Below are positions 17,612-26,619 of a stretch of DNA of 64,000 nucleotides, in pieces (position 1 is the first letter of the stretch; each line of letters begins with the position of its first letter). Position numbers and translations under genes: made by a program. This DNA is from Prolixibacteraceae bacterium (GTDB lineage Bacteria; Bacteroidota; Bacteroidia; Bacteroidales; Prolixibacteraceae). A model generated the notes under the pieces. It made no database searches. It was given only the letters and a program-made list of their open reading frames with translations, and had not been told where the DNA came from. The stretch covers positions 62,001-126,000 of the forward strand of contig JAFLKN010000007.1 in NCBI GenBank assembly GCA_019163175.1. The letters run 5' to 3'.

Positions 17612-17641
17612 TAAAAAAGCCGAAGAAAAAATTCTCCGGCT
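17612..17641 (-). terminator. Terminator of araA (possibly also serving the glycosyltransferase gene)
   Basis: A 10-bp stem with one A-C mismatch (17618-17627 with 17632-17641) and an AAAA loop. The minus strand continues with six T, so it mainly serves araA. Confidence 0.82.
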
Positions 17642-17667
17642 CTTTATCGGGGGATGCTGTATTTAAT

Positions 17668-19179
17668 TTATCTAACTCCGCTTGATAATAAGTAATATAG
17701 ATCATTCCATTTCAACTCTTTTTTGAAATCGGAAATACATGTATTTTTATTGATCTTAACCAGTTCAATGCCAGCCATGTCGCAGAAATCTTCAATATAC
17801 TCAGCAGTTACTGCCTGGCTAAATGCATTGTGATGGGCACCTCCGGCATAAATCCATGCAGCAGCACCCGTTTTCAGGTCTGGCATTGGAGTCCACAATG
17901 CACTGGCAACTGGTAGTTTCTCCAATTTAGCTTCTGGTTCAACACATTCAACATCGTGTACAACCATACGGAAACGGGTTCCCATATCGATAAGACTTGT
18001 GCATGTTGCGGGACCAGTTTGAGTGTTGAATACCAAACGAGCAGGAGCATCTTTACCACCAATTCCCAATGGGTGAACTTCTATTTTAGCTTTACCATTG
18101 GCAATAGAAGGACAAATTTCGAGCATATGTGAGCCCAAAGCTTTATATCCGGAAATTGGATTCAGATGATAAGTGTAATCTTCCATGAATGAGCAACCAC
18201 CCTCAAGGCCAATACCCATCACTTTTACAGCCCGAACCAATGCGGCATGCTTCCAATCACCTTCAGCACCGAAACCGTATCCTGCTGCCATTAAACGCTG
18301 TGAAGCCAAACCCGGAAGTTGTTTAAGTCCATGAAGATCTTCAAACGTGGTTGTGAAAGCTTTGAAATTACCAGCTTCCAGAAATGATTTGATTCCAGCT
18401 TCGATGCGCGCCTGATAGCGGACACTATCATGATATTTGCCGCCCACCAACGCTTCTTTGTCGAATTCGTAGGTGTCGTTATATTCCTCGATCAATTTGT
18501 CGATTTGAGCTTCGCTTACACCATTAATAATTTTAACAATGTCGCCAACGGGCCAGGTATTAACCGAAAGTCCAAGTTTAATCTGAGCTTCTACCTTGTC
18601 ACCTTCAGTAACTGCAACTTCGCGCATGTTGTCGCCAAAACGGGCCAGTTTAGCACCTTGCATATCGTACCATGCAGCAGCAGCACGGCTCCAAACGCCA
18701 ATACGTTCCTGTACGTCATCTTCTTTCCAATATCCAACAACAACTTTGCGACTTTTACGGAGACGGGTTAAAATAAAACCATGTTCGCGATCGCCATGTG
18801 CAGCCTGATTTAGATTCATGAAATCCATGTCGATTTCGGCCCAGGGAAGGTCTCGATTATATTGTGTATGCAGTTGAAGCATAGGCTTATTTAATAATTT
18901 CAGCCCATTAATCCACATTTTTGAAGGAGAGAAAGTGTGGCACCATGTAATTACTCCAATACATTGTTTGGCTGCATTAGCCTCAATACAGATATTGGTT
19001 ATCTCCTCCATACCTCTCATAACCGATTTGAATACTACACTAACCGGAATAGAAGAGGAATTATTGAAAAATGCTCCAATTTCCTTTGAGTTGGAAGCTA
19101 CCTGTTGTAGCACTTTAGGCCCATATAAATCCTGGCTACCTGTAATAAACCAAACTTCAAGTTCTTTTAAGTTTATCAT
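17668..19179 (-). CDS. araA: L-arabinose isomerase
   Basis: Converts L-arabinose to L-ribulose in the cytoplasm with a Mn2+ cofactor. The 503-residue length is standard. The N-terminus [12 protein letters not shown] is the family signature, followed by [15 protein letters not shown] near residue 78. The metal site contributes motifs around GEGDWK-type [14 protein letters not shown] and FMEDYTYHL, which hold conserved Glu residues, and the C-terminal GGAHHN holds the metal-binding His. No kinase (araB), epimerase (araD), transporter or regulator is adjacent, so the pathway must be finished elsewhere. A 132-bp AT-rich region precedes the ATG; I could not define a regulator site in it. Confidence 0.96.
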   Translation of the reverse strand: MINLKELEVWFITGSQDLYGPKVLQQVASNSKEIGAFFNNSSSIPVSVVFKSVMRGMEEITNICIEANAAKQCIGVITWCHTFSPSKMWINGLKLLNKPMLQLHTQYNRDLPWAEIDMDFMNLNQAAHGDREHGFILTRLRKSRKVVVGYWKEDDVQERIGVWSRAAAAWYDMQGAKLARFGDNMREVAVTEGDKVEAQIKLGLSVNTWPVGDIVKIINGVSEAQIDKLIEEYNDTYEFDKEALVGGKYHDSVRYQARIEAGIKSFLEAGNFKAFTTTFEDLHGLKQLPGLASQRLMAAGYGFGAEGDWKHAALVRAVKVMGIGLEGGCSFMEDYTYHLNPISGYKALGSHMLEICPSIANGKAKIEVHPLGIGGKDAPARLVFNTQTGPATCTSLIDMGTRFRMVVHDVECVEPEAKLEKLPVASALWTPMPDLKTGAAAWIYAGGAHHNAFSQAVTAEYIEDFCDMAGIELVKINKNTCISDFKKELKWNDLYYLLSSGVR

Positions 19180-19311
19180 GATTTAAATTTTTAGATGAAT
19201 CTGTTTTGATGAGGTAAAAATAGAGAATTAATAATAAATGTAAATATAACACTTATGCAATTATTCACTATTTAGCTTGTTGTTGAACATGTTTTTGTAG
19301 TATTGACTAGT

Positions 19312-20757
19312 TTAATCCTTCTGAATTAATTCGTTGGCAGTTTGCTGAATCGTTTCCCAAGCCTTACGAACATGTTCTTCATTGGTATTTGTCTGGCCAA
19401 TACACATTCGAAGTACATAATTGCCACCGATGACAGTGTGAGTAAAATACATTTTCCCAGCCGAGTTTATTGTCTCGAGCAATTTCTTATTGAAATCGTT
19501 TCCATTGCGATGGGCAAAACAAACAAGATTTAAGGGAGCCGGAGCAACCACTTCAAATTCACTGGATGAACGAACCCATTCAGCAAATTGCTGTGCAATT
19601 CGAATGTGCTCCTGAATATAATATCGCAATCCGTTGACACCATAATTTCTGATCACAAACCATAGTTTCAGTGACCGAAACCTTCGTCCGAGTTGGATAT
19701 GCCAATCGCGATAATCAAACACTGCCCCACTTTCGGTGGCCTGATTTTTTAGGTACTCTGGAAGGATACTCAGTGTTTTAATCAGCACTGACCTATCAGC
19801 CACAAAAAAGCAGTTGCAGTCGAAATTAGTGAACATCCATTTGTGCGGATTAAAAGAGAAACTATCAGCCAGTTCAACACCATTCAGGATAAAGCGGTAT
19901 TCAGGGCAAATAGCAGCAGTGCCCGACATGGCAGCATCAATGTGCATCCAAAGCTGATATTTTTGGCAAATCTGTCCAATTTCGGGCAAAGGATCTATCG
20001 CATTGGTTGATGTTGAACCAACAGTTGCACAAACGAAAAACGGAATTAGCCCAGCCTGCAAATCCTCCTGAATAGTATTTTCGAGAAGATCGGTACGCAT
20101 CGCCAAATTTTCATCGACCTCAATCAAACGGAGGTTGTTCTTCCCTATACCGGCAATCTTAATTGCCTTTTCGAGGGACGAATGTGTTTGGCTTGAAACA
20201 TAGGCGACCAGATTTCCAAGGCTTCCGGAGTCGTTGGTCTGATAATTGGTTTTTCGCTCACGAGCCGCCAAAACAGAGCTTAGCGCAGCACTTGATGCTG
20301 TATCCTGAATAACTGCTCCACCTGCCGAAGTTGATTTAAATTTATCTGGAAGTTGAAGCATATTGACCAGCCAGTCCAAAACTCGGGTTTCCAATTCGGT
20401 ACATGATGGACTTGTTGCCCAAAGCATACCCTGAACACCCAATCCAGAAGAAAGTAAATCGCCCAAAACAGAAGGTCCGGAGGAATTGGATGGGAAGAAA
20501 GCAAAAAAGTTAGGCGACTGCCAGTGGGTAATTCCAGGCATCAAAATGGAATTAACATCCGACATAATTTGATCCATCGACTCGCTTTCGTCAGGCGCAG
20601 TCTCGGGCAACTGGTTTTTTATATCTCCAGGCTTAACCTGCGACAATACCGGATAGTTTTCCACATTTTCGTAGTAGTCTGCAATCCAATCTATCATTTG
20701 TTTCCCTTGCTTCCGAAACTCTTCGGAAGACATGTGAAAGTTCTTCATATTTTTCAT
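19312..20757 (-). CDS. PLP-dependent group II amino acid decarboxylase (aromatic-L-amino-acid decarboxylase-like)
   Basis: A 481-residue type I fold PLP enzyme. The PLP Lys lies in NPHKWMFTNFDC, and the cofactor His/Asp region is WMHIDAAMSG. The N-terminus WIADYYENVENYPVLSQVKPG and the PNFFAFFPSNSS substrate-loop motif are typical of the aromatic/tyrosine decarboxylase group. I chose the ATG at 20757 because the upstream in-frame ATG at 20862 lies inside the acylphosphatase gene and the family starts near MKNFHMSSEEFRKQG. It follows acylphosphatase by 8 bases, so the two are probably co-transcribed. The amine product (from Phe, Tyr, Trp or DOPA) cannot be read from the sequence. Confidence 0.87.
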   Translation of the reverse strand: MKNMKNFHMSSEEFRKQGKQMIDWIADYYENVENYPVLSQVKPGDIKNQLPETAPDESESMDQIMSDVNSILMPGITHWQSPNFFAFFPSNSSGPSVLGDLLSSGLGVQGMLWATSPSCTELETRVLDWLVNMLQLPDKFKSTSAGGAVIQDTASSAALSSVLAARERKTNYQTNDSGSLGNLVAYVSSQTHSSLEKAIKIAGIGKNNLRLIEVDENLAMRTDLLENTIQEDLQAGLIPFFVCATVGSTSTNAIDPLPEIGQICQKYQLWMHIDAAMSGTAAICPEYRFILNGVELADSFSFNPHKWMFTNFDCNCFFVADRSVLIKTLSILPEYLKNQATESGAVFDYRDWHIQLGRRFRSLKLWFVIRNYGVNGLRYYIQEHIRIAQQFAEWVRSSSEFEVVAPAPLNLVCFAHRNGNDFNKKLLETINSAGKMYFTHTVIGGNYVLRMCIGQTNTNEEHVRKAWETIQQTANELIQKD

Positions 20758-20765
20758 TGGTAAGT

Positions 20766-21035
20766 TTATCGAATCGTAAAATTGGTAAATAGTCTGGTTG
20801 GAAAAATATCGGATACGGTGAATGTCTTTATAACTGCCCTGGTTGGACCAATTTTCATCCAATCTATAAAAGTTTCCAGATTTTCAGTATCTCCACTTGC
20901 CTCAATCTCAACTTTCCCATCCGGCGTATTTCTGGACCATCCGAAGATTTGATATTCGTTGGCCTTGTATTGGGTAAAATATCTAAAACCGACACCCTGA
21001 ACACGGCCACTTATAAGCATATAAACAGATTTCAC
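20766..21035 (-). CDS. Acylphosphatase
   Basis: An 89-residue enzyme that hydrolyses acyl phosphates. The motif GRVQGVGFRYFTQ contains the phosphate-binding loop and Arg, and GWSRNTPDGKVEIEASG holds the catalytic Asn. I place the start at GTG 21035: it gives the normal family length and lies one base after the upstream stop. The longer ATG start at 21080 would overlap the upstream gene by 44 bases and add 15 residues with no family match. It sits between a small membrane protein and the decarboxylase on one strand, probably one transcript. A functional link to them is not evident. Confidence 0.88.
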   Translation of the reverse strand: MKSVYMLISGRVQGVGFRYFTQYKANEYQIFGWSRNTPDGKVEIEASGDTENLETFIDWMKIGPTRAVIKTFTVSDIFPTRLFTNFTIR

Positions 21036-21036
21036 T

Positions 21037-21417
21037 CTAGTTTGAAAAATTAGTTTCACCAGGTTTTCCGAAAGCAGCAATTGTTTCGGGTTGAATCAAT
21101 GCCCAAATGGAATAAATTCCGATCGCAGTACCGAATGGAAAACTAAAAATCTCTATAACTGAAAGAATCAAGGTAAGGATACGAGCCCATTCTTTTCTTT
21201 TGTAAAGTCCCATTCCGGCGAGAATACCGGGTACGGAAACAACAATAAATACGATGGCTAAAACATCAGCAACTATCGACAAAATTGTTGTTGCATTGAC
21301 ATCGTCAACAAATCCACCAACTAGTTTAAGGACAGTGAAAATCAGAAATGCAATCAATAAATTAAAAATACTAAGTCCAATTTGAAGCGCAGCAACCACA
21401 TTAATATGTTTTTCCAT
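21037..21417 (-). CDS. Small four-helix membrane protein, unassigned
   Basis: A 126-residue protein I do not recognise. It has about four hydrophobic segments: 9-33, 43-68 and two between 78 and 112. A short charged loop, YKRKEWAR, separates the second and third, which suggests cytoplasmic Arg/Lys by the positive-inside rule. The C-terminal tail is short and polar. It starts the run with acylphosphatase and the decarboxylase. No enzymatic motif is visible. Confidence 0.7.
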   Translation of the reverse strand: MEKHINVVAALQIGLSIFNLLIAFLIFTVLKLVGGFVDDVNATTILSIVADVLAIVFIVVSVPGILAGMGLYKRKEWARILTLILSVIEIFSFPFGTAIGIYSIWALIQPETIAAFGKPGETNFSN

Positions 21418-21590
21418 GATGGTAGGTTTTAGAATGGATTTTATGCTGATTTAAAAGTACATATTATCATCCATTTCTTCAATTTTATTTTCATTCCTCA
21501 AAATGCGTCATCCGATATAAAGTATTAAATCAAAAAACGCAAAGAATTGTTTTATTTAGCTTGTAATTAGTACTTTTATGTTTTAAGATA

Positions 21591-21598
21591 TACCTTTG
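21591..21598 (+). promoter_or_regulatory. Candidate -7 promoter box for the small membrane protein/histidine kinase pair
   Basis: TACCTTTG matches TAnnTTTG and lies 27 bases before the ATG at 21626. A weak TTAG at 21567-21570 is at the expected -33 distance. Confidence 0.55.
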
Positions 21599-21610
21599 CA
21601 TATCAGTAAT

Positions 21611-21617
21611 GAGGAGG
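21611..21617 (+). promoter_or_regulatory. Unusually strong Shine-Dalgarno sequence
   Basis: GAGGAGG lies 8 bases before the ATG at 21626. It is one of the few canonical ribosome binding sites in this window; most genes here have A-rich leaders. It settles the start at 21626 rather than an upstream ATG at 21596. Confidence 0.75.
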
Positions 21618-21625
21618 AAATAGTT

Positions 21626-21877
21626 ATGGAAGTTTTGAAAGTAGTTTTATTAGCCATTGGTATTATGTCTTTTGCTTTTGTTGGACTCGGTATACAAACT
21701 CTGTTAAAAAAGGGAGGGAAATTTCCGAACACACATATTGGAAGCAATAAATACATGAAAGACAATGGTGTTACCTGTGCGCAAACTTTTGATAAGATAG
21801 AACAGGCGAAGGCCAGAAAAGAGCTTCGCTTTAAGCAGATTTCTCTAGACGAATCTGAAAATAAAAGTTTTTGCTGA
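21626..21877 (+). CDS. Small single-span membrane protein, unassigned
   Basis: An 83-residue protein with one N-terminal membrane helix (about residues 3-24) followed by a cytoplasmic basic segment [13 protein letters not shown] motif [18 protein letters not shown] comes next, with one Cys in the middle and one at the very C-terminus (KSFC). I recall similar small proteins with a conserved GGKFP..H.G.NK...K..G..C pattern in this phylum but know no function. It ends 5 bases before the histidine kinase ATG, so the two are probably translated from one message. The strong ribosome binding site suggests high expression. Confidence 0.72.
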   Translation: MEVLKVVLLAIGIMSFAFVGLGIQTLLKKGGKFPNTHIGSNKYMKDNGVTCAQTFDKIEQAKARKELRFKQISLDESENKSFC

Positions 21878-21882
21878 AACAA

Positions 21883-23154
21883 ATGGGGAAAAGCGACAAT
21901 TATCTGAATAAACTACAGGATTTGATCTTTGGCAAAACGGTCAATTCTTTCGAAGACAAGCTCTTACTGTCTTCCACTTTAACACTTTCGCTTATTCAAT
22001 TCATTAGTTTTGGATTAAATGTCCTCTTTGATTTGAAACCCTCCATCATTCTTACATCCATAGCAGGAGTTGTAATTTTTCTGATTCTCTATTTTATAAC
22101 ACGGTTCATCTCAAGAAGTAAGTTCATATTTTTCCTGGTAGCATTAATTATTCTGCTATTTATTGACTTGGTTTGGTTCGTTAATTTTGGATCACAGGGA
22201 CCCGTTATGCTTTTTTGCGTTGTTTATTACTCTTTCCTGATTCTGCTGTTCGACCGAAAATATTATTTATTAATAACCCTTGCTATAGTCATAAATATAA
22301 TTGGTCTATACCTTGCTGAATTAAACTTTCCTGAGCTTGTAGGGCAATATCAGGATCAACAGACCAGGTTGAATGATAATTATAGCGGACTGGTTTTTAG
22401 CATCCTGATAATTCTTTTATTCCTTGCAGCGATAAAGAAGAATTACCTTAAGGAATATGAACGCGCAAAAATGTCGGACCAACTTAAGTCGGCATTTGTT
22501 GCGAACATGTCACACGAAATCAGGACTCCGCTAAATGCTATTGTTGGATTTTCATCGCTTTTGACAGACCCGGAAAATTGTGAAGAAGACAAAAAAACTT
22601 TTGGGGAACAGGTTCAAACCAATAGCGATTACCTCCTAAATCTTATTGAAGATATCATTGATGTTTCGAAGATTGAAGCAAATCAGCTAACAGTAAAAAT
22701 TCAGGACTTCGACGTTATTCCACATATCAGACAAGTTATCCAGTCTTTCCAGCTAGCCATGCCCGACAACAAAAATGTAGTTGTTGCTGCCAATCTTGAC
22801 ATGTCGAGTCTTGTTATTAAAATTGACCCTATCCGGTTCGAACAGATTATACGCAATCTGCTTTCGAATGCAGTTAAATTTACTGAAAAGGGGCTTATTG
22901 AACTAGGTTGTAAGAAGGATAAGGGGTTTTATGTTTTTTCTGTAAAAGATACAGGAATTGGTATTCAGACAGAAAATCAGAGTGTGATTTTCGACCGTTT
23001 TCGAAAAATTGACAACGACAAGCAACATCTTTACCGTGGAACTGGCATTGGATTATTTCTATCCAAACAACTGGTAGAAATGTTTGGTGGTGAAATATGG
23101 GTAGAATCAGAAGTTGGAAAAGGTTCGTGTTTCTATTTCACTATTCCAGCTTAA
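21883..23154 (+). CDS. Membrane sensor histidine kinase without receiver domain
   Basis: A 423-residue sensor kinase. The N-terminal 190 residues form about six membrane helices with almost no extracytoplasmic domain. The HisKA dimerisation domain follows, with the phospho-acceptor in [17 protein letters not shown]. The HATPase domain has the N-box [15 protein letters not shown]1 box DTGIGI and G2 box [12 protein letters not shown]. No PAS, HAMP or receiver domain is present, and no response regulator gene is next to it, so its partner is elsewhere. I chose the ATG at 21883 over a TTG at 21871 that overlaps the upstream stop. The six-helix input domain could sense a membrane or small-molecule signal; which one is not visible. 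Confidence 0.9.
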   Translation: MGKSDNYLNKLQDLIFGKTVNSFEDKLLLSSTLTLSLIQFISFGLNVLFDLKPSIILTSIAGVVIFLILYFITRFISRSKFIFFLVALIILLFIDLVWFVNFGSQGPVMLFCVVYYSFLILLFDRKYYLLITLAIVINIIGLYLAELNFPELVGQYQDQQTRLNDNYSGLVFSILIILLFLAAIKKNYLKEYERAKMSDQLKSAFVANMSHEIRTPLNAIVGFSSLLTDPENCEEDKKTFGEQVQTNSDYLLNLIEDIIDVSKIEANQLTVKIQDFDVIPHIRQVIQSFQLAMPDNKNVVVAANLDMSSLVIKIDPIRFEQIIRNLLSNAVKFTEKGLIELGCKKDKGFYVFSVKDTGIGIQTENQSVIFDRFRKIDNDKQHLYRGTGIGLFLSKQLVEMFGGEIWVESEVGKGSCFYFTIPA

Positions 23155-23162
23155 TGTAAGTA

Positions 23163-23963
23163 TTAAACCGGCAATCCTTCCTTTACTGAATTACGTTTTA
23201 TAAAATGAATTGAAATCTCATTGAAAAGATTTGCCTGATCAAGATTGCAACAATGGCCGCTATTCTTGATGATTTCCAATTTTGCATTCACCTGTCTTTT
23301 GACCAGTTCGGCTACCATAGGAAGAAACATATGATCGCCATCACCCATCAAATACAAAACAGGCACCGAAGGTTCACGTTTCAAAAACTCATTCAGATTC
23401 GACTTAATTTCGCGTGTCATATTCATCCATTTGGCAAACTCCTTTTCGCCTAATTGAATAGCTTCCTGGATGAAAACGTTACGAGATTCCCGGTGCTTTC
23501 GGTATGGCATTAATATCAATGCGTTCAGCCTGTAGAGCCACATATATGGCAATACTGAGTTCAGGATTTTGGCCATACCAATTAATACCTTGAGCGTTTT
23601 ATTGAATTGGATAATTGCACCTCCCAGTATAATAGACTCAGCCCTTCCCGGTGCAAGCTTATCAATAGCCCTGATAACAATACAACCCAACGAAATTCCA
23701 ACCAGATGAGCCTTTTTAATTTCCAGGTGATCCATAATCCGGATCACGTCTAGTGCAACTTCATCAAACGAATATCCACAATCTTCATCGCTACTTGTTG
23801 GCTTCGATTTACCATGCCCTCTCAAATCAACCAAAAGAACATTAAAGTGTTTCTTGAATTCTTTTAGTTGACGAAACCAAACCACATTGCTTCCACCTGC
23901 CCCATGGACAAAAACGACCCATGTTTTTGATTTCGGATGAACAAATTTGCGGTGATAAATCAT
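23163..23963 (-). CDS. Alpha/beta hydrolase
   Basis: A 266-residue alpha/beta hydrolase fold protein. The oxyanion-hole motif is FVHGAGGSN (about 18-25). VDLRGHGKSKP lies at 45-55, the nucleophile elbow GISLG places Ser91, and the acid Asp is in MGDGDHMF (about 210). The catalytic His237 is in NSGHCCN. All three triad residues are present. It has no signal peptide and so is probably cytoplasmic. It is a single gene, converging on the histidine kinase with an 8-base gap. The substrate cannot be predicted. Confidence 0.85.
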   Translation of the reverse strand: MIYHRKFVHPKSKTWVVFVHGAGGSNVVWFRQLKEFKKHFNVLLVDLRGHGKSKPTSSDEDCGYSFDEVALDVIRIMDHLEIKKAHLVGISLGCIVIRAIDKLAPGRAESIILGGAIIQFNKTLKVLIGMAKILNSVLPYMWLYRLNALILMPYRKHRESRNVFIQEAIQLGEKEFAKWMNMTREIKSNLNEFLKREPSVPVLYLMGDGDHMFLPMVAELVKRQVNAKLEIIKNSGHCCNLDQANLFNEISIHFIKRNSVKEGLPV

Positions 23964-24001
23964 ACTTCAGATAAAATGATAAAAATGGTTTTTCAGATTC
24001 A

Positions 24002-24041
24002 CGAAAAAAGACGTAATGCTAAAGCATCACGTCTTTTTTCG
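24002..24041 (-). terminator. Terminator of the nqr operon
   Basis: A nearly perfect hairpin: 13 outer base pairs (24002-24014 with 24029-24041), one mismatch, 5 inner pairs and a 2-base loop, with T6 on either strand. It lies 17 bases after the nqrF stop. Confidence 0.93.
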
Positions 24042-24058
24042 AATTAAAAATTTATGTT

Positions 24059-25315
24059 TTAGCCTCCGAAATCGTCGAATAAGACGTTTTCATCAGGAAC
24101 ACCAAGATCATAAAGCATTTTATTGATTGCGCTGTTCATCATAGGTGGTCCGCAGAGATAGTAATCAATTTCTTCGGGCTCATCATGCTTACTCAGGTAC
24201 TGATCGTATATTACCTGATGAATAAATCCTTTAGCACCTGTCCAGTTATCTTCAGGCTGAGGGTCAGACAGAGCCAAATGGAAAGTGAAATTCGGGAATC
24301 TATTCTGAATATCCATAAACTGATCGTAGTAGAAAACTTCTCTCCAGGAACGGGCACCATACCAGAAAGTAACCTTTTTCTTTGTTTCTTTTACTGTATG
24401 GAAAAGATGGAAAAGATGTGAACGCATAGGTGCCATACCAGCACCACCGCCAATAAACATCATTTCATTGTCATTGTTCTTTAGGAAGAATTCACCGTAA
24501 GGACCTGAAATAGTGACTTTGTCACCAGGTTTGCGAGAGAAAATGAATGAAGAACAAATTCCAGGATTGATTTTCTGGAAACCACCATTTACACGATCGA
24601 AAGGCGGAGTAGCGATACGAATATTCAGCATCACGATATTTCCTTCAGCAGGGTGATTAGCCATTGAATAAGCACGGAAGGTAGGTTCCGGATTCTTCAT
24701 CTGGAGACTAAACATTCCGTAGCGTTCCCATTCCGGACGATATTCATCACCAATAACCATGTCTTTAAAATCCACATCAATTTGCGGAACATCAATCTGT
24801 ATATAACCACCTGATTTGAAATCAAGAGTTTCACCTTCAGGAAGACGAACCACAAATTCTTTGATATAGGTGGCTACGTTGTTGTTTGAAACAACTTCAC
24901 ATTCCCACTTCTTAACTCCAAGTACATGTTCAGGAACCTGAATTTTCATGTCCTCGCGAACTTTTACCTGACAGCCAAGCCTCCAGTGTTCCTGTTGTTC
25001 TTTACGGGTAAAGTGGTCGGTTTCGGTTGCAAGAATTGAACCGCCACCTTCGACAACCTGACATCGGCATTGTGCACAGGTACCACCACCACCGCAGGCC
25101 GAAGGAAGAAAAATTCCACTCTCGGATAAGGTGGAAAGAAGTGAACTTCCTGGATTAACAGTTACTTCTTTTTCGTCGTTAATGTTAATTTTTACCTGAC
25201 CAACAGCAGTAAGTTTGGCACGGGCATATAACAAGGCTGAAACTAATACCAGAACAATAACCAAAAAAGCTACTATACTGGAAATTACTACAAAAATGAC
25301 TGAACCTAATATCAT
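24059..25315 (-). CDS. nqrF: Na+-translocating NADH:quinone reductase subunit F
   Basis: The NADH-oxidising subunit. Its 418 residues begin with one membrane helix (about 5-30). A plant-type ferredoxin domain has the [2Fe-2S] Cys at 74, 80, 83 and 115 (SACGGGGTCAQC... GCQV). The FAD-binding domain holds RAYSMANHP, and the NAD-binding domain GGGAGMAPMRSHLFH ends with FDDFGG. All cofactor motifs are complete. It is the last gene of nqrABCDEF on the minus strand, 21 bp after nqrE, and is followed by a strong terminator. Confidence 0.97.
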   Translation of the reverse strand: MILGSVIFVVISSIVAFLVIVLVLVSALLYARAKLTAVGQVKININDEKEVTVNPGSSLLSTLSESGIFLPSACGGGGTCAQCRCQVVEGGGSILATETDHFTRKEQQEHWRLGCQVKVREDMKIQVPEHVLGVKKWECEVVSNNNVATYIKEFVVRLPEGETLDFKSGGYIQIDVPQIDVDFKDMVIGDEYRPEWERYGMFSLQMKNPEPTFRAYSMANHPAEGNIVMLNIRIATPPFDRVNGGFQKINPGICSSFIFSRKPGDKVTISGPYGEFFLKNNDNEMMFIGGGAGMAPMRSHLFHLFHTVKETKKKVTFWYGARSWREVFYYDQFMDIQNRFPNFTFHLALSDPQPEDNWTGAKGFIHQVIYDQYLSKHDEPEEIDYYLCGPPMMNSAINKMLYDLGVPDENVLFDDFGG

Positions 25316-25336
25316 TGGATTTGAATTTTGTTCGTA

Positions 25337-25954
25337 TTAAACTTTGATTCCGAGAAAGCTCATGAAGGCAATTCCCATTAAGCCGGTAATGATAAACGTA
25401 ATACCAATTCCCCTTAATGGTGCAGGAATTTTATTGTATTTCAATTTCTCACGAACTGCTGCAAGCGATACAATTGCAAGCATCCACCCCACACCAGAAC
25501 CTAAGCCCCATGAAAGAACCTCACCAATATTCTTGTATTCACGTTGTTCCATAAATAACGATCCGGCTAGGATAGCACAGTTTACGGCAATTAATGGGAG
25601 GAATATCCCTAATGAGTTGTATAATGCAGGTGAAAATTTCTCAATAATCATTTCAACCAACTGGGTCATCGCCGCTATAGTTGCAATGTAAACCATAAAA
25701 CTCAGAAACGTAAGGTCAACTTCTTTAAAGCTATCGCCTAACCATGAAAGTGCTCCTGGTTTCATAACATGTTCCAGCAAAAAATAATTGATCGGAACAG
25801 TTATAATTTGTACGAAGATTACGGCAACTCCTAAGCCAATAGAGGTTTTTACCGTTTTCGAGACAGCCAGATAAGAACACATCCCGATAAAAAGAGCAAA
25901 GATCATATTGTCGATAAAGACCGACTTAATGAATATATTTATAATTTCTTGCAT
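25337..25954 (-). CDS. nqrE: Na+-translocating NADH:quinone reductase subunit E
   Basis: A 205-residue integral membrane subunit with six predicted helices. It belongs to the NqrE/RnfA family, which with NqrD holds an intramembrane [2Fe-2S] centre near the NqrF contact. The conserved Cys lies in MCSYLAVS (Cys26) and in AVNCAILAG (about residue 123). The MQEIINIFIKSVFIDNMIFA start fits family members. It lies between nqrD (20 bp) and nqrF (21 bp). Confidence 0.96.
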   Translation of the reverse strand: MQEIINIFIKSVFIDNMIFALFIGMCSYLAVSKTVKTSIGLGVAVIFVQIITVPINYFLLEHVMKPGALSWLGDSFKEVDLTFLSFMVYIATIAAMTQLVEMIIEKFSPALYNSLGIFLPLIAVNCAILAGSLFMEQREYKNIGEVLSWGLGSGVGWMLAIVSLAAVREKLKYNKIPAPLRGIGITFIITGLMGIAFMSFLGIKV

Positions 25955-25974
25955 AATCAGTTTATTTTAAGGGA

Positions 25975-26607
25975 TTAGTCTTTTTCGATCAGTTCTTTAT
26001 TAAAGCTACGTTGTATCCAGATAATAACACCGACAAGAACCAAAGCCATGGTTGGCATGATCATCATCCCGTTGTTAACGTATCCGCCATCATAAAAAGA
26101 TTGAGGAACAACTTGATAACCCAAAACAGCACCAGATCCAAAAAGCTCGCGGATGAAGGCCACTACGATAAGAATAACTGAATATCCTATACCGTTTCCA
26201 ACTCCATCAATAAAAGAAGGCCATGGCTTGTTGCCCATTGCAAAGGCTTCCAAACGTCCCATGATGATACAATTGGTAATGATCAATCCGACATAAACTG
26301 ACAACTGTTTGCTTACGTCATAAACAAAGGCTCTTAACAACTGATCAACCAGAATAACCATTGACGCTACCACAACCAATTGTACAATAATTCGAATTCG
26401 CGGTGGAATATAATTACGCATAGCCGAAATAACAAGATTTGAAAATGCTGTAACTACCAACACCGAAAGTCCCATTACAATAGCTGGCTTTAACTTGGTA
26501 GTAACTGCAAGAGCCGAACAAATTCCCAAAATTTGAACCGTTACCGGGTTCTCCATATTGAGAGGGTTCGACAGCAGTTTGAAGTTTTTTGAAGATAATA
26601 TGCTCAT
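25975..26607 (-). CDS. nqrD: Na+-translocating NADH:quinone reductase subunit D
   Basis: A 210-residue membrane subunit of the NqrD/RnfE family with about six helices. The conserved Cys is in LGICSALAVTTKL near residue 29 and in ITNCIIMGRLEAFAM near 111; these pair with the NqrE Cys residues to coordinate the intramembrane iron-sulphur centre. The C-terminal tail is short and basic/acidic. It lies 12 bp after nqrC. Confidence 0.96.
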   Translation of the reverse strand: MSILSSKNFKLLSNPLNMENPVTVQILGICSALAVTTKLKPAIVMGLSVLVVTAFSNLVISAMRNYIPPRIRIIVQLVVVASMVILVDQLLRAFVYDVSKQLSVYVGLIITNCIIMGRLEAFAMGNKPWPSFIDGVGNGIGYSVILIVVAFIRELFGSGAVLGYQVVPQSFYDGGYVNNGMMIMPTMALVLVGVIIWIQRSFNKELIEKD

Positions 26608-26619
26608 TGCTATAGGGTT

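Noticed and set aside
20758-20862. Decarboxylase start at 20862
   Set aside because: It overlaps the acylphosphatase gene and adds 35 residues outside the family fold; ATG at 20757 is preferred.
21036-21080. Acylphosphatase start at 21080
   Set aside because: It overlaps the upstream membrane protein gene by 44 bases, and the family length fits the GTG at 21035.
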